This document shows, piece by piece, positions 1 to 7,298 of a stretch of DNA of 60,829 bases (the stretch's first letter is position 1; the number at the start of each line of letters is the position of its first letter). The stretch comes from CAIKZZ01 sp035604595. Its GTDB lineage: Bacteria; Pseudomonadota; Gammaproteobacteria; Steroidobacterales; Steroidobacteraceae. A program made the position numbers and the translations under genes. The stretch covers positions 1 to 60,829 of the forward strand of contig DATNIE010000023.1 in NCBI GenBank assembly GCA_035604595.1. The letters run 5' to 3'. Below the pieces are notes generated by a model, which was not told the origin of the DNA, did not search any database, and saw only the letters and a list, made by a program, of their open reading frames with translations.

Positions 1-1330
1 GGCGCGGGCTGCCGCGGTTGCGCTCGCCGCTGCGCGGTCCCGGGCCGCCGCGCGGCCCGCCCTCGCGCCGCGGACCCGAGCGCGGCCCGCCGCGCCCGCC
101 GCGTGCACCGGGCCGGCCACCCCGGCCGTAATGGGCGTGCGCGACCTCGGTGATCTCGGCCAGCAGATCCGGTGTGACCGGCTCGACCGGGAGTTTGCGG
201 CCGATGAAGGACTCGACGTCCGGCAGCGACTGCACGTAGTCCTCGCAGCCAAAGCTGATCGCATCGCCCGCGGCGCCGGCCCGGGCGGTCCGGCCGATGC
301 GGTGGACGTAGTCCTCCGGGTCCTGCGGCAGGTCGTAGTTGAAGACGTGCGAGACGTCGGGGATGTGCAGCCCGCGTGCCGCAACGTCGGTCGCGATCAG
401 CACGGGCAGCCGGCCCTCGTGGAAATCGCGCAGCATCCGCAGGCGCTTGTTCTGCGGTACGTCGCCCGACATCGCCTCGGCGTCGATGTTGTTCGCGCGC
501 AGCGTCGCCTCGAGCCGCTCGGCGGTGCGCTTCATGTTGACGAACACCATCGTGCGCGTCGCGCCGAGCTTGTGCAGCAGGCCGACCAGCAGCCGGACCT
601 TCTCGTCCATCGATGGGAAGTAGATGACCTGCCGGACCAGGTCGACGGTGACCTTCTCGGGCTCGATGCGGATGAGCTCGGGCTCATTCATGTGCTCGTA
701 CGCAAGCTCGAGCACGCGCTGTGACAGCGTCGCCGAGAACAGCATCGACAGGCGCTTGGTGGGCTCGGGCAGCCGCCTCATCAGGTAGCGGATGTCGGCG
801 ATGAAGCCCAGATCGAACATGCGGTCCGCCTCGTCGAGCACCAGCACCTGGACGTGGCGCAGGTCAAAGACTCGTTGCTTGTAGTAGTCGATGATCCGGC
901 CGGGGGTGCCGATCAGCACGTCGACACCCGCCTCGAGCTGGCGGCGCTGCTTCTCGTAGTCGATGCCGCCGAAGGCGAGCCCGAGGCTGAGCCCGCAGTA
1001 CTGCCCGAGGAGTTCCGCGTCGCGGTGAATCTGCACCGCGAGCTCCCGCGTCGGCGCCAGGATGAAACCGCGCGGCGAGGTCACCGGGCGGTCGGCCGCC
1101 GGGGGCTGGCGGAGCAGGTTGGCGAACATCGCTACCAGGAACGCGGCTGTCTTGCCGGTGCCGGTCAGCGCCTGGCCGGCGACGTCGAGGCCGGCGAGCG
1201 CGCGGGGCAGAGTACCGGCCTGGATGGGCGTGCAGCGCTCGAAACCGGCGTCGGCAATGCCGCGGGCCAGGGGTTCCGGCAGGTGGAGGCTGGAGAAACT
1301 TAAGTCGGTTACAGGTGTCTGATGCGTCAC
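1..1330 (-). CDS. rhlB: ATP-dependent RNA helicase RhlB (DEAD-box), 3' end beyond the window
   Basis: DEAD-box RNA helicase; RhlB normally unwinds RNA for the RNase E degradosome in the cytoplasm. Read leftward it shows a Q-motif (TPIQ, about residue 35), motif I TGTGKT (56-61), DEAD (166-169, in VLDEADRM), SAT (about 197) and HRIGRTAR (about 340). After residue ~400 it becomes a Gly/Arg-rich basic tail that runs off the left edge without a stop. The start is a GTG at 1330 (a second in-frame GTG lies at 1339); no clear Shine-Dalgarno decides between them, and no ATG fits. The gene is divergent from trxA-rho, as in E. coli, which supports RhlB over RhlE or other paralogues. Confidence 0.9.
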   Translation of the reverse strand, partial: MTHQTPVTDLSFSSLHLPEPLARGIADAGFERCTPIQAGTLPRALAGLDVAGQALTGTGKTAAFLVAMFANLLRQPPAADRPVTSPRGFILAPTRELAVQIHRDAELLGQYCGLSLGLAFGGIDYEKQRRQLEAGVDVLIGTPGRIIDYYKQRVFDLRHVQVLVLDEADRMFDLGFIADIRYLMRRLPEPTKRLSMLFSATLSQRVLELAYEHMNEPELIRIEPEKVTVDLVRQVIYFPSMDEKVRLLVGLLHKLGATRTMVFVNMKRTAERLEATLRANNIDAEAMSGDVPQNKRLRMLRDFHEGRLPVLIATDVAARGLHIPDVSHVFNYDLPQDPEDYVHRIGRTARAGAAGDAISFGCEDYVQSLPDVESFIGRKLPVEPVTPDLLAEITEVAHAHYGRGGRPGARGGRGGPRSGPRREGGPRGGPGPRSGERNRGSPR

Positions 1331-1764
1331 GGATACCACATTTGGAGACGGTTCACCGGGGGCGGAAGGCTTGCAAAGCGGCCGGGGAACAGCTAAAACA
1401 TCGGCCCATACGGCAGCCCTGCCGCACCAATTCCGGTCTCGAGAGTCCTTCCACCCGGCCTATTGATCACCCCGAGGGATTGCTCCGAGGGATAGCTCCG
1501 CGGGACGGACCCCGGGAAGCATCGAGCACTCGAGCGGGTGGTTGGCTCCAGAAGCGGGCATTTTGCCGTAACGCACCCGCGCAGTCACGGTCGCATCACA
1601 ACACGACAGCGTTCGAACGGGCTTTGAGCCTGCCAATCCCCGAGCCGGCGTCGCGCCGAGCCACCCAATACCCAACCGCCGCCACCCGATTCACACGCCG
1701 ATTCCCCGTCCACCCGACAGGTACCCGTCCATTTCATTCATTGCCCCCCAGGAGGATTTCCCGC
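1331..1764 (+). promoter_or_regulatory. rhlB/trxA intergenic region; C-rich, G-poor trxA-rho leader
   Basis: This 434-base divergent spacer has no convincing gene, although one frame stays open into trxA. Its last part is compositionally odd on the + strand: over 1661-1750 I count by hand about 45 C and 11 G in 90 bases, in a genome where C and G are otherwise similar. Such unstructured C>G stretches are the hallmark of Rho utilisation (rut) sites. It lies just upstream of the trxA ribosome-binding site and of rho itself. Autoregulation of rho by attenuation in its leader is known in E. coli; that this is the equivalent is inference. I did not find a convincing sigma-70 promoter here. Confidence 0.45.
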
Positions 1765-2094
1765 GTGAGCGGTCCAAACATCATTCACACCACCGACGCG
1801 AATTTCGATCGCGACGTGCTTAAGTCCGAGAAGCCGGTGCTTCTCGACTTTTGGGCCGAGTGGTGCGGCCCGTGCAAGATGATCGCGCCGATTCTCGATG
1901 AGATCGCTGCCGACTACGGCGAGCGCGTGCGCATCGCCAAGCTCAACATCGACGAAAACCCGGCCACGCCGCCCAAATACGGTATCCGCGGCATCCCGAC
2001 GCTGATCCTGTTCAAGAACGGCACCGTCGAGGCCCAGAAGGTAGGCGCCGTCTCGAAGTCGCAGCTGGCGGCGTTTCTGGACAGCAACCTGTGA
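1765..2094 (+). CDS. trxA: Thioredoxin 1
   Basis: Cytoplasmic dithiol-disulfide oxidoreductase of 109 residues, the exact family length. It has the WCGPC active site at residues 33-37 in the usual FWAEWCGPCKM context and the cis-proline loop GIPT. The start is GTG at 1765, chosen because AGGAGG sits at 1750-1755 with a nine-base spacer and the product then begins like other thioredoxins. The open frame further upstream is not coding-like. The last codons overlap the first possible GTG of rho in the same direction, so the two are probably co-transcribed and perhaps translationally coupled. Confidence 0.97.
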   Translation: MSGPNIIHTTDANFDRDVLKSEKPVLLDFWAEWCGPCKMIAPILDEIAADYGERVRIAKLNIDENPATPPKYGIRGIPTLILFKNGTVEAQKVGAVSKSQLAAFLDSNL

Positions 2095-3554
2095 GGGGCT
2101 ATCTCGGCAACCCGGGGCGTAACCGCCCCAAGGGACAGGGACAGGGACAGAAACACGGTGGCCACCGCGGCAATGCCGACGGCAACCGCGATCCGAACTG
2201 GCGCGCCCCGCGCGAGCAAGGCCCGCCGGAGGAATTCCCCGACAGCGACGACGTCGGCATCATTTCGGTGACGGACCTCGAGGCCGTCCGTCGCACGATG
2301 AGCTTGACCGACCTCAAGAAAAAGCCCATCCACGAGCTGGTGCAGGTGGCCGAGGGACTAGGCGTCGAGAACGTCGCCCGCCAGCGCAAGCAGGACGTCA
2401 TCTTCTCGTTGTTGAAGGTCCATGCCCGAAACGGCGAGGACATCTACGGCGAAGGGGTGCTCGAGATCCTGCAGGACGGCTTCGGCTTCCTGCGCTCGGC
2501 CGATGGCTCCTACCTGGCCGGCCCGGACGACATCTACGTCAGTCCCAGCCAGATCCGCCGCTTCAACCTGCGGACCGGCGACTCGATCTCGGGCCTGATC
2601 CGCCCGCCGAAGGACGGGGAGCGCTATTTCGCGCTGCTCAAGGTCGGGCAGATCAACTTCGACGCGCCCGAGAGTTCGCGCAACAAGGCGCTGTTCGAGA
2701 ACCTGACCCCGCTGCATCCGACCAAGCGCCTGAAACTCGAGCGGGGCAACGGCAGTACCGAGGACATGACCGCGCGGGTGATCGACCTGTGCGCGCCGCT
2801 CGGCAAGGGCCAGCGCGGCCTGATCGTGTCGCCGCCGAAGGCCGGCAAGACGATGCTGCTGCAGAACATCGCGACCAGCATCACCTACAACCATCCGGAG
2901 GTGTACCTGATCGTGCTGCTGATCGACGAGCGGCCCGAGGAAGTCACCGAGATGTCCCGCACCGTCAAGGCCGAGGTCGTGGCCTCGACCTTCGATGAGC
3001 CGGCGAGCCGGCACGTGCAGGTCGCCGAGATGGTGATCGAGAAGGCCAAGCGCCTCGTCGAGCACAAGCGCGACGTTGTGATTCTGCTCGACTCGATCAC
3101 CCGCCTGGCGCGCGCCTACAACACCGTCGTACCGAGCTCCGGCAAGGTGCTGACCGGTGGCGTCGACGCGAACGCGTTGCAGCGGCCGAAGCGCTTCTTC
3201 GGCGCGGCGCGCAACATGGAGGAGGGCGGGTCGCTGACGATCATCGCGACCGCGCTGATCGACACCGGGTCGCGCATGGACGATGTGATCTACGAGGAGT
3301 TCAAGGGCACCGGCAACTCCGAAATCCACCTCGACCGGCGAATCTCCGAAAAGCGCATCTATCCGGCGGTCAACATCAACCGCTCCGGTACGCGCAAGGA
3401 GGAGCTGATCACGGCGCAGGACGAGCTGCAGAAGATGTGGATTCTGAGGAAGCTGCTGCACCCGATGGACGAACTCGCGGCGGTCGAGTTCCTGATCGAC
3501 AAGATGAAGGACACCAAGACCAACGATGAGTTCTTCGGTTCGATGAAGCGGTGA
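2091..3554 (+). CDS. rho: Transcription termination factor Rho, with possible N-terminal extension
   Basis: Hexameric RNA-dependent ATPase that terminates transcription. The core is complete: N-terminal helix bundle starting MSLTDLKKKPI, RNP1 motif DGFGFLRS, Walker A PPKAGKT, Walker B VILLDSITRLARAYN, and the Q/R-loop region. The conserved core starts at an ATG at 2298 and would give 418 residues, about the E. coli length. The frame stays open 69 codons further, to a GTG at 2091 that overlaps the trxA stop. That stretch has coding-like codon use, is rich in Gly, Gln, Asn and Arg, and contains three in-frame copies of GGGACA at 2132-2149. Neither start has a strong Shine-Dalgarno. I list the long form because the extension looks coding; 2298 is the conservative alternative. 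Confidence 0.93.
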   Translation: MRGYLGNPGRNRPKGQGQGQKHGGHRGNADGNRDPNWRAPREQGPPEEFPDSDDVGIISVTDLEAVRRTMSLTDLKKKPIHELVQVAEGLGVENVARQRKQDVIFSLLKVHARNGEDIYGEGVLEILQDGFGFLRSADGSYLAGPDDIYVSPSQIRRFNLRTGDSISGLIRPPKDGERYFALLKVGQINFDAPESSRNKALFENLTPLHPTKRLKLERGNGSTEDMTARVIDLCAPLGKGQRGLIVSPPKAGKTMLLQNIATSITYNHPEVYLIVLLIDERPEEVTEMSRTVKAEVVASTFDEPASRHVQVAEMVIEKAKRLVEHKRDVVILLDSITRLARAYNTVVPSSGKVLTGGVDANALQRPKRFFGAARNMEEGGSLTIIATALIDTGSRMDDVIYEEFKGTGNSEIHLDRRISEKRIYPAVNINRSGTRKEELITAQDELQKMWILRKLLHPMDELAAVEFLIDKMKDTKTNDEFFGSMKR

Positions 3555-3561
3555 GGCTCCG

Positions 3562-4209
3562 GTGGGGAAGCGCGCGCCGCCCGCTGCGAGCGCGGCGGCC
3601 GCACTGGCGGCCGCCGATCCGCGGCTCGCGGCGGCCATCGAGATCATCGGGCCCTGCACGCTGACGAAGGGCCGCGGCTCCCCGTACGAGTCGCTGCTGT
3701 CGACGATCGCGCACCAGCAGCTGCACGGCGCGGCGGCGGCGGCAATCCTCGCGCGTTTCAAGAACCTGTACCCCGCCCGAGGCTACCCGACGCCGGCCGA
3801 GCTGCTGGCCACACCGGACGCGCGGCTGCGCTCCGTGGGGCTCTCGCGTGCCAAGGTCGCGGCGATCAAAGACGTCGCGGCGCGCACGCTCGACGGACTC
3901 GTGCCGAATCGGCGCGGCATGCTGCGCCTCGGCGATGAAGAGGTCATCGAGCGGCTCACCGCCGTGCGGGGTGTTGGCCGCTGGACGGCCGAGATGCTGC
4001 TGATGTTCACGCTCAACCGGCCCGACGTGCTGCCCGTCGGAGACTTCGGCATTCGCCACGGCTTTCGGCTGTTGTACGCGAAACGCGCCGAGCCGAAGCC
4101 CCGCTGGCTCGCCGCCTATGGCGAGCGCTGGGCGCCGTACCGGACGACGGCGAGCTGGTACCTTTGGCGGTACGTCGACTACGTGCGGGACGCGCGCCGC
4201 AACGCCTGA
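3562..4209 (+). CDS. DNA-3-methyladenine glycosylase II family (HhH-GPD)
   Basis: Base-excision repair glycosylase of the AlkA/HhH-GPD superfamily, 215 residues, i.e. the compact form without the extra N-terminal domain of E. coli AlkA. Visible are the family's SPYESLLSTIAHQQL segment, a helix-hairpin-helix LTAVRGVGRWTAEML (about 132-146) and the catalytic aspartate in PVGDFGIRHG (about 160). No Cys cluster for an iron-sulfur site is present, which argues against Nth or MutY. It starts at GTG 3562, seven bases after the rho stop, so it may be read as the third gene of the trxA-rho unit. Confidence 0.88.
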   Translation: MGKRAPPAASAAAALAAADPRLAAAIEIIGPCTLTKGRGSPYESLLSTIAHQQLHGAAAAAILARFKNLYPARGYPTPAELLATPDARLRSVGLSRAKVAAIKDVAARTLDGLVPNRRGMLRLGDEEVIERLTAVRGVGRWTAEMLLMFTLNRPDVLPVGDFGIRHGFRLLYAKRAEPKPRWLAAYGERWAPYRTTASWYLWRYVDYVRDARRNA

Positions 4210-4234
4210 GGCCTTGCGTCCTGCCGCTGCCCCG

Positions 4235-4780
4235 TCACTGCGGGCCGGCTCCAGGCGCGGCGCCGTGCTGGCGGGCGGCCGCATCCTTGATCCGGCTGTC
4301 ACGCTGCTCGAGTTCAAGAGCAACCAGTTTGGTCTTCTGGTCGGAGCTCAGCACGCCGAAGACCTGCGAGCGCAGCTGGCTGCCCTTCAGCACCGCCTGC
4401 GAGGCGATCTCGCCGGAGGACTCGCTGACGTTCGCGACCACGCTCGTGAAGCTCGGATCGTCCGGCCGCGTCTTGGCGAGCAGTTCAGCGTTCGCGCGCA
4501 TCTGGCGGCGCAACTGCTCGAGCCCCGGACGTCCCTGGTCGAAAAATTCCTTGATCGACTGGCGCTGCTCGGCTGTGAGGCCGAGTTCCCTCGCGGCGCG
4601 CTCGAACGCGCCCTGCGAAATCATGCCCGGGACCATCAGGCCGGCCCCGGGCGGCGGGCCGCCGCGCGGGCCGGCATCCGCCGGAAGTGTCGCCTGGCTG
4701 GCCCCGGCGAGCACCACTCCGGTCAGCAAGGCGGCACCGCCGATGGCGGCAATCGCGGCCAACAAGCGTGTCCGGTCCAT
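4235..4780 (-). CDS. Spy/CpxP-family periplasmic protein
   Basis: A 181-residue protein with an N-terminal hydrophobic signal (MDRTRLLAAIAAIGGAALL, ending near A-S-Q-A at about 28), then a Gly/Pro-rich linker and a mostly helical Gln/Glu/Arg-rich body with the LTAEQRQSIKEFF and LSSDQKTKLVAL segments typical of LTXXQ / Spy-CpxP-like proteins. These act in the periplasm as ATP-independent chaperones and, for CpxP, as inhibitors of the CpxA sensor. The ATG at 4780 was chosen because AAGGAG precedes it by seven bases; the open frame continues far upstream but is not coding-like. It diverges from the two-component pair below, as cpxP does from cpxRA. Confidence 0.75.
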   Translation of the reverse strand: MDRTRLLAAIAAIGGAALLTGVVLAGASQATLPADAGPRGGPPPGAGLMVPGMISQGAFERAARELGLTAEQRQSIKEFFDQGRPGLEQLRRQMRANAELLAKTRPDDPSFTSVVANVSESSGEIASQAVLKGSQLRSQVFGVLSSDQKTKLVALELEQRDSRIKDAAARQHGAAPGAGPQ

Positions 4781-4936
4781 GGACCACTCCTTGAGCCCGC
4801 CCGGGGCCTGGGCTGCGCACAGCGTGCCCGATGCAACGGCTACCGTGTGCCGGCGCTCGGCAAAGGCGGCGCAAAGTTTCGTCAAGTGCAGTGCGATCGC
4901 GTGACACCGGACCCGCCCCGGCCGCACCATTCCGCC
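4781..4936. promoter_or_regulatory. Divergent control region between Spy/CpxP-like gene and response regulator
   Basis: The 156-base spacer contains a direct repeat GCAAA-N6-GCAAA (4860-4864 and 4871-4875), eleven bases apart. This resembles the tandem GTAAA pentamers bound by CpxR and is the only candidate operator I see. No strong -35/-10 pair is visible. Confidence 0.3.
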
Positions 4937-5668
4937 ATGAAGGACACAGCCCCGACACCGCGCATCCTGCTGGTCGACGATGACCGCGAGCTGACAGCGA
5001 TGCTGCAGGAGTATCTCGCCCCGGAAGGCTTCGAGGTCAGCGTGTCGCACGACGGAGCGGAGGCGCTCGAGCGCCTGACCCACGTGCGCGGGGAGCCGCA
5101 GGTCGATCTGGTCGTGCTCGACGTGATGCTGCCCGGCCGCAGTGGCCTCGACGTGCTGCGGGCGCTCAGGAGCCGAGAGCTGGCGCCACCGGTGCTGATG
5201 CTGACTGCGCGCGGAGACGACGTGGACCGGATCGTCGGGCTCGAGCTCGGTGCGGACGACTACCTGCCGAAACCCTTCAACCCCCGCGAGCTCGTGGCAC
5301 GTATTCGCGCGGTACTGCGCCGAGCGAGCGACCGGAGTCTCCCGCACGAGCCGCTGTCGCTCGGAGTCCTGAAGCTCGACCCGGCGCGCCACAGGGCGAG
5401 CGTCCGAGGCGCGCCGGCCGAACTCACGGGCGCCGAGTTTCGCGTCCTCGAGGTGCTGCTGCGCGCGGCCGGCCGGGTCGTCAGCCGCGAGCAGCTGACC
5501 GAACAGGCGCTTGGTCGCAAGCTTGAGCTCTACGATCGCAGCGTCGATACGCACGTCAGCAATCTGCGCCGCAAGCTCGCACTCACCGCCCCGGGTGATC
5601 CGGAGATCCGCGGCATCCGCGGCGCTGGCTACCTGCTGACGGTGCCGGGCGACGAGGCTGCGCCTTGA
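4937..5668 (+). CDS. cpxR: OmpR/PhoB-family response regulator, CpxR-like
   Basis: Two-component DNA-binding regulator of 243 residues. The receiver domain has the acidic pocket VDDD (13-16), the phosphoacceptor Asp62 in VLDVMLPG, Thr90 and Lys112 in LPKPF. It is followed by a winged-helix Trans_reg_C domain (about 140-235) with the RSVDTHVSNLRRKL recognition helix. The ATG at 4937 begins the receiver domain directly. Its stop overlaps the kinase start. The cpxR identity rests on the partner kinase's N-terminus and on the divergent CpxP-like gene; general OmpR-family membership is certain. Confidence 0.9.
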   Translation: MKDTAPTPRILLVDDDRELTAMLQEYLAPEGFEVSVSHDGAEALERLTHVRGEPQVDLVVLDVMLPGRSGLDVLRALRSRELAPPVLMLTARGDDVDRIVGLELGADDYLPKPFNPRELVARIRAVLRRASDRSLPHEPLSLGVLKLDPARHRASVRGAPAELTGAEFRVLEVLLRAAGRVVSREQLTEQALGRKLELYDRSVDTHVSNLRRKLALTAPGDPEIRGIRGAGYLLTVPGDEAAP

Positions 5669-7029
5669 ATTCGCTGTACACGCGGATCTTCCTGGCGTTC
5701 TGGGCGGTGATGGTGCTGATCGTTGCCGGCGCGGTTGGCGTGACCTGGCTCGTGCTCGCTGAGCGCGGCGAGGAGATACCGCGCGCCTCGGCCGAACTGC
5801 TGCAGGGTGCGGCGCTCGCGCTCAAGGATGGCGGCGAGCCCGGACTCACCGAGTGGCTCAAGGGCACTCACTCGCGCGCGCCGGGACTGCGGGTGCTGGT
5901 GGTCGACGAGGACGGCCACGAGCTGCTGGGCCGCCCGCTGCCGGCGCGCCTCGCGCGCCCGCCGCGCGGCGAGCTGCCGTCCGTGCCCGGCCTGTCGGTC
6001 ATTCCGGCGCACCCGTGGCCGCAACTCGTCGCGGCGGACGGCCGAAGCTACGGGATCGCGGTGCTGCCGCCGCGCCACGAATACGGGCTGCTCGGCCTGC
6101 CGGAGACCCGGCTCGCTGTTCTGCTGCTCGCGCTCGCCGGGACCGGCATCGCCAGCTGGCTGCTGACCCGCTCGATCACGCATCCCGTCCGCGCCCTCGG
6201 CGCGGCCACCCGCGATCTCGCCCGCGGCGACCTCGACGTGCACGTCGAGCCCGCGGTCAGCGCCCGGCGCGACGAATTCGGCACGCTCGCCCGCGACTTC
6301 GATGCCATGGCCGTGCGGCTGCGCGAGCTGCTGACCGGCCGGGAGCGGCTGCTGCGCGATGTGTCCCACGAATTGCGCTCACCGCTCGCGCGGATGCGCG
6401 TCGCGGTCGGGCTCGCACGCCAGCCGGCCAGCGACGTCGCCCGCCAGATCGAGCGCATCGAGGCCGAGATCGAGCGCCTCGACCGCCTGATCGGCCAGGT
6501 GCTGAACCTGTCGCGGCTGGACGCGACCGCGCGCACCGCCTTTGCCGACGAGGTGGATCTCGTCGAGGTCCTCGATGGCATCGCCCGCGACGCCGCCTTC
6601 GAGGCGCAGGGGCGCGGGGTCACCATCGACTGGCGGCCGCCGCCCGGCGCGGCCAAGGTCCGGGGCAATGCAGCGTGGCTCGCGAGCGCGGTCGAGAACG
6701 TGCTCCGCAATGCCGTGCGCTACACCGGAACTGGCACGGCGGTGGAGCTTCGCCTGGAGCAGGCCGCCGCGCAGACGCGCATCGTGGTGCGCGACCACGG
6801 GCCGGGTGTCCCGCCGGGCGAGCTCGAGCGGATCTTCCAGCCCTTTCACCGTGTTGCCGAATCGCGGACCCGCGACACGGGCGGGGACGGGATCGGGCTC
6901 GCGATCACGGCGCGCGTGCTCGCAGCGCACGGCGGCAGCGCACGCGCCGATCACGCTCCCGGCGGCGGGCTCGCCGTCACCTTGACGCTGCCCCACCCGG
7001 CGTCGCTGCCGGGCAACACCCTGACGTGA
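5665..7029 (+). CDS. cpxA: Sensor histidine kinase, CpxA-like
   Basis: Inner-membrane sensor kinase, 454 residues. Membrane helix at about 7-31, a periplasmic domain of about 120 residues, a second helix (about 150-170), HAMP (about 171-224), HisKA with the phosphoacceptor His235 in RDVSHELRSPLARM, and an HATPase domain with N-box ENVLRNAVRYT, G1 DHGPGVP, F-box IFQPFHRV and G2 GDGIGLAI. The start is TTG at 5665, overlapping the regulator's TGA; the resulting N-terminus NSLYTRIFLAFW resembles that of CpxA. With the regulator and the Spy/CpxP-like gene it forms a probable envelope-stress circuit. Confidence 0.88.
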   Translation: MNSLYTRIFLAFWAVMVLIVAGAVGVTWLVLAERGEEIPRASAELLQGAALALKDGGEPGLTEWLKGTHSRAPGLRVLVVDEDGHELLGRPLPARLARPPRGELPSVPGLSVIPAHPWPQLVAADGRSYGIAVLPPRHEYGLLGLPETRLAVLLLALAGTGIASWLLTRSITHPVRALGAATRDLARGDLDVHVEPAVSARRDEFGTLARDFDAMAVRLRELLTGRERLLRDVSHELRSPLARMRVAVGLARQPASDVARQIERIEAEIERLDRLIGQVLNLSRLDATARTAFADEVDLVEVLDGIARDAAFEAQGRGVTIDWRPPPGAAKVRGNAAWLASAVENVLRNAVRYTGTGTAVELRLEQAAAQTRIVVRDHGPGVPPGELERIFQPFHRVAESRTRDTGGDGIGLAITARVLAAHGGSARADHAPGGGLAVTLTLPHPASLPGNTLT

Positions 7030-7040
7030 ACTGAGCGACA

Positions 7041-7065
7041 GCCCGGGTTCGAAAGCCGCCCGGGC
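7041..7065 (+). terminator. Hairpin after the sensor kinase gene
   Basis: Perfect seven-base inverted repeat GCCCGGG...CCCGGGC with an eleven-base loop, twelve bases after the kinase stop. There is no T-tract, so it is at best a weak or Rho-assisted terminator. The rest of the spacer up to 7298 holds no gene that I can support. Confidence 0.3.
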
Positions 7066-7298
7066 GTCGCCCGACCCCGACGGGCCGAGCGGGTGGCTGC
7101 ACCGCGCCGAGATCAGAGGTCGGCATCAAGGCTCAGGCCCTGCCGCTCGGGGCCCAGCCTGTGCGAAGGGGCATGCGCCGTCGGCGGCTGACGGGAGCCG
7201 AGCACTGCGCCGTATCGAGCAGTGTTTTAGAGAAAACCTGAGGACCTGATCGGGTAGAGTCTCGATTCCCAGCCCGACCCGCATCGAAGGTATCGGCC

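Noticed and set aside
1315..1764. Open frame extending thioredoxin by 150 residues upstream
   Set aside because: The extension has no thioredoxin or other family similarity, is very C-rich, and a strong AGGAGG sits before the internal GTG that gives a normal 109-residue thioredoxin.
2358..3761. 467-residue open frame antisense to rho
   Set aside because: Shadow of rho and the glycosylase gene; no similarity, and rho is complete on the other strand.
7224..7237. GTTTTAGAGAAAAC resembles the start of a type II CRISPR repeat
   Set aside because: Single occurrence, no second repeat or spacer, and no cas genes. It is a small dyad in the amidase upstream region.
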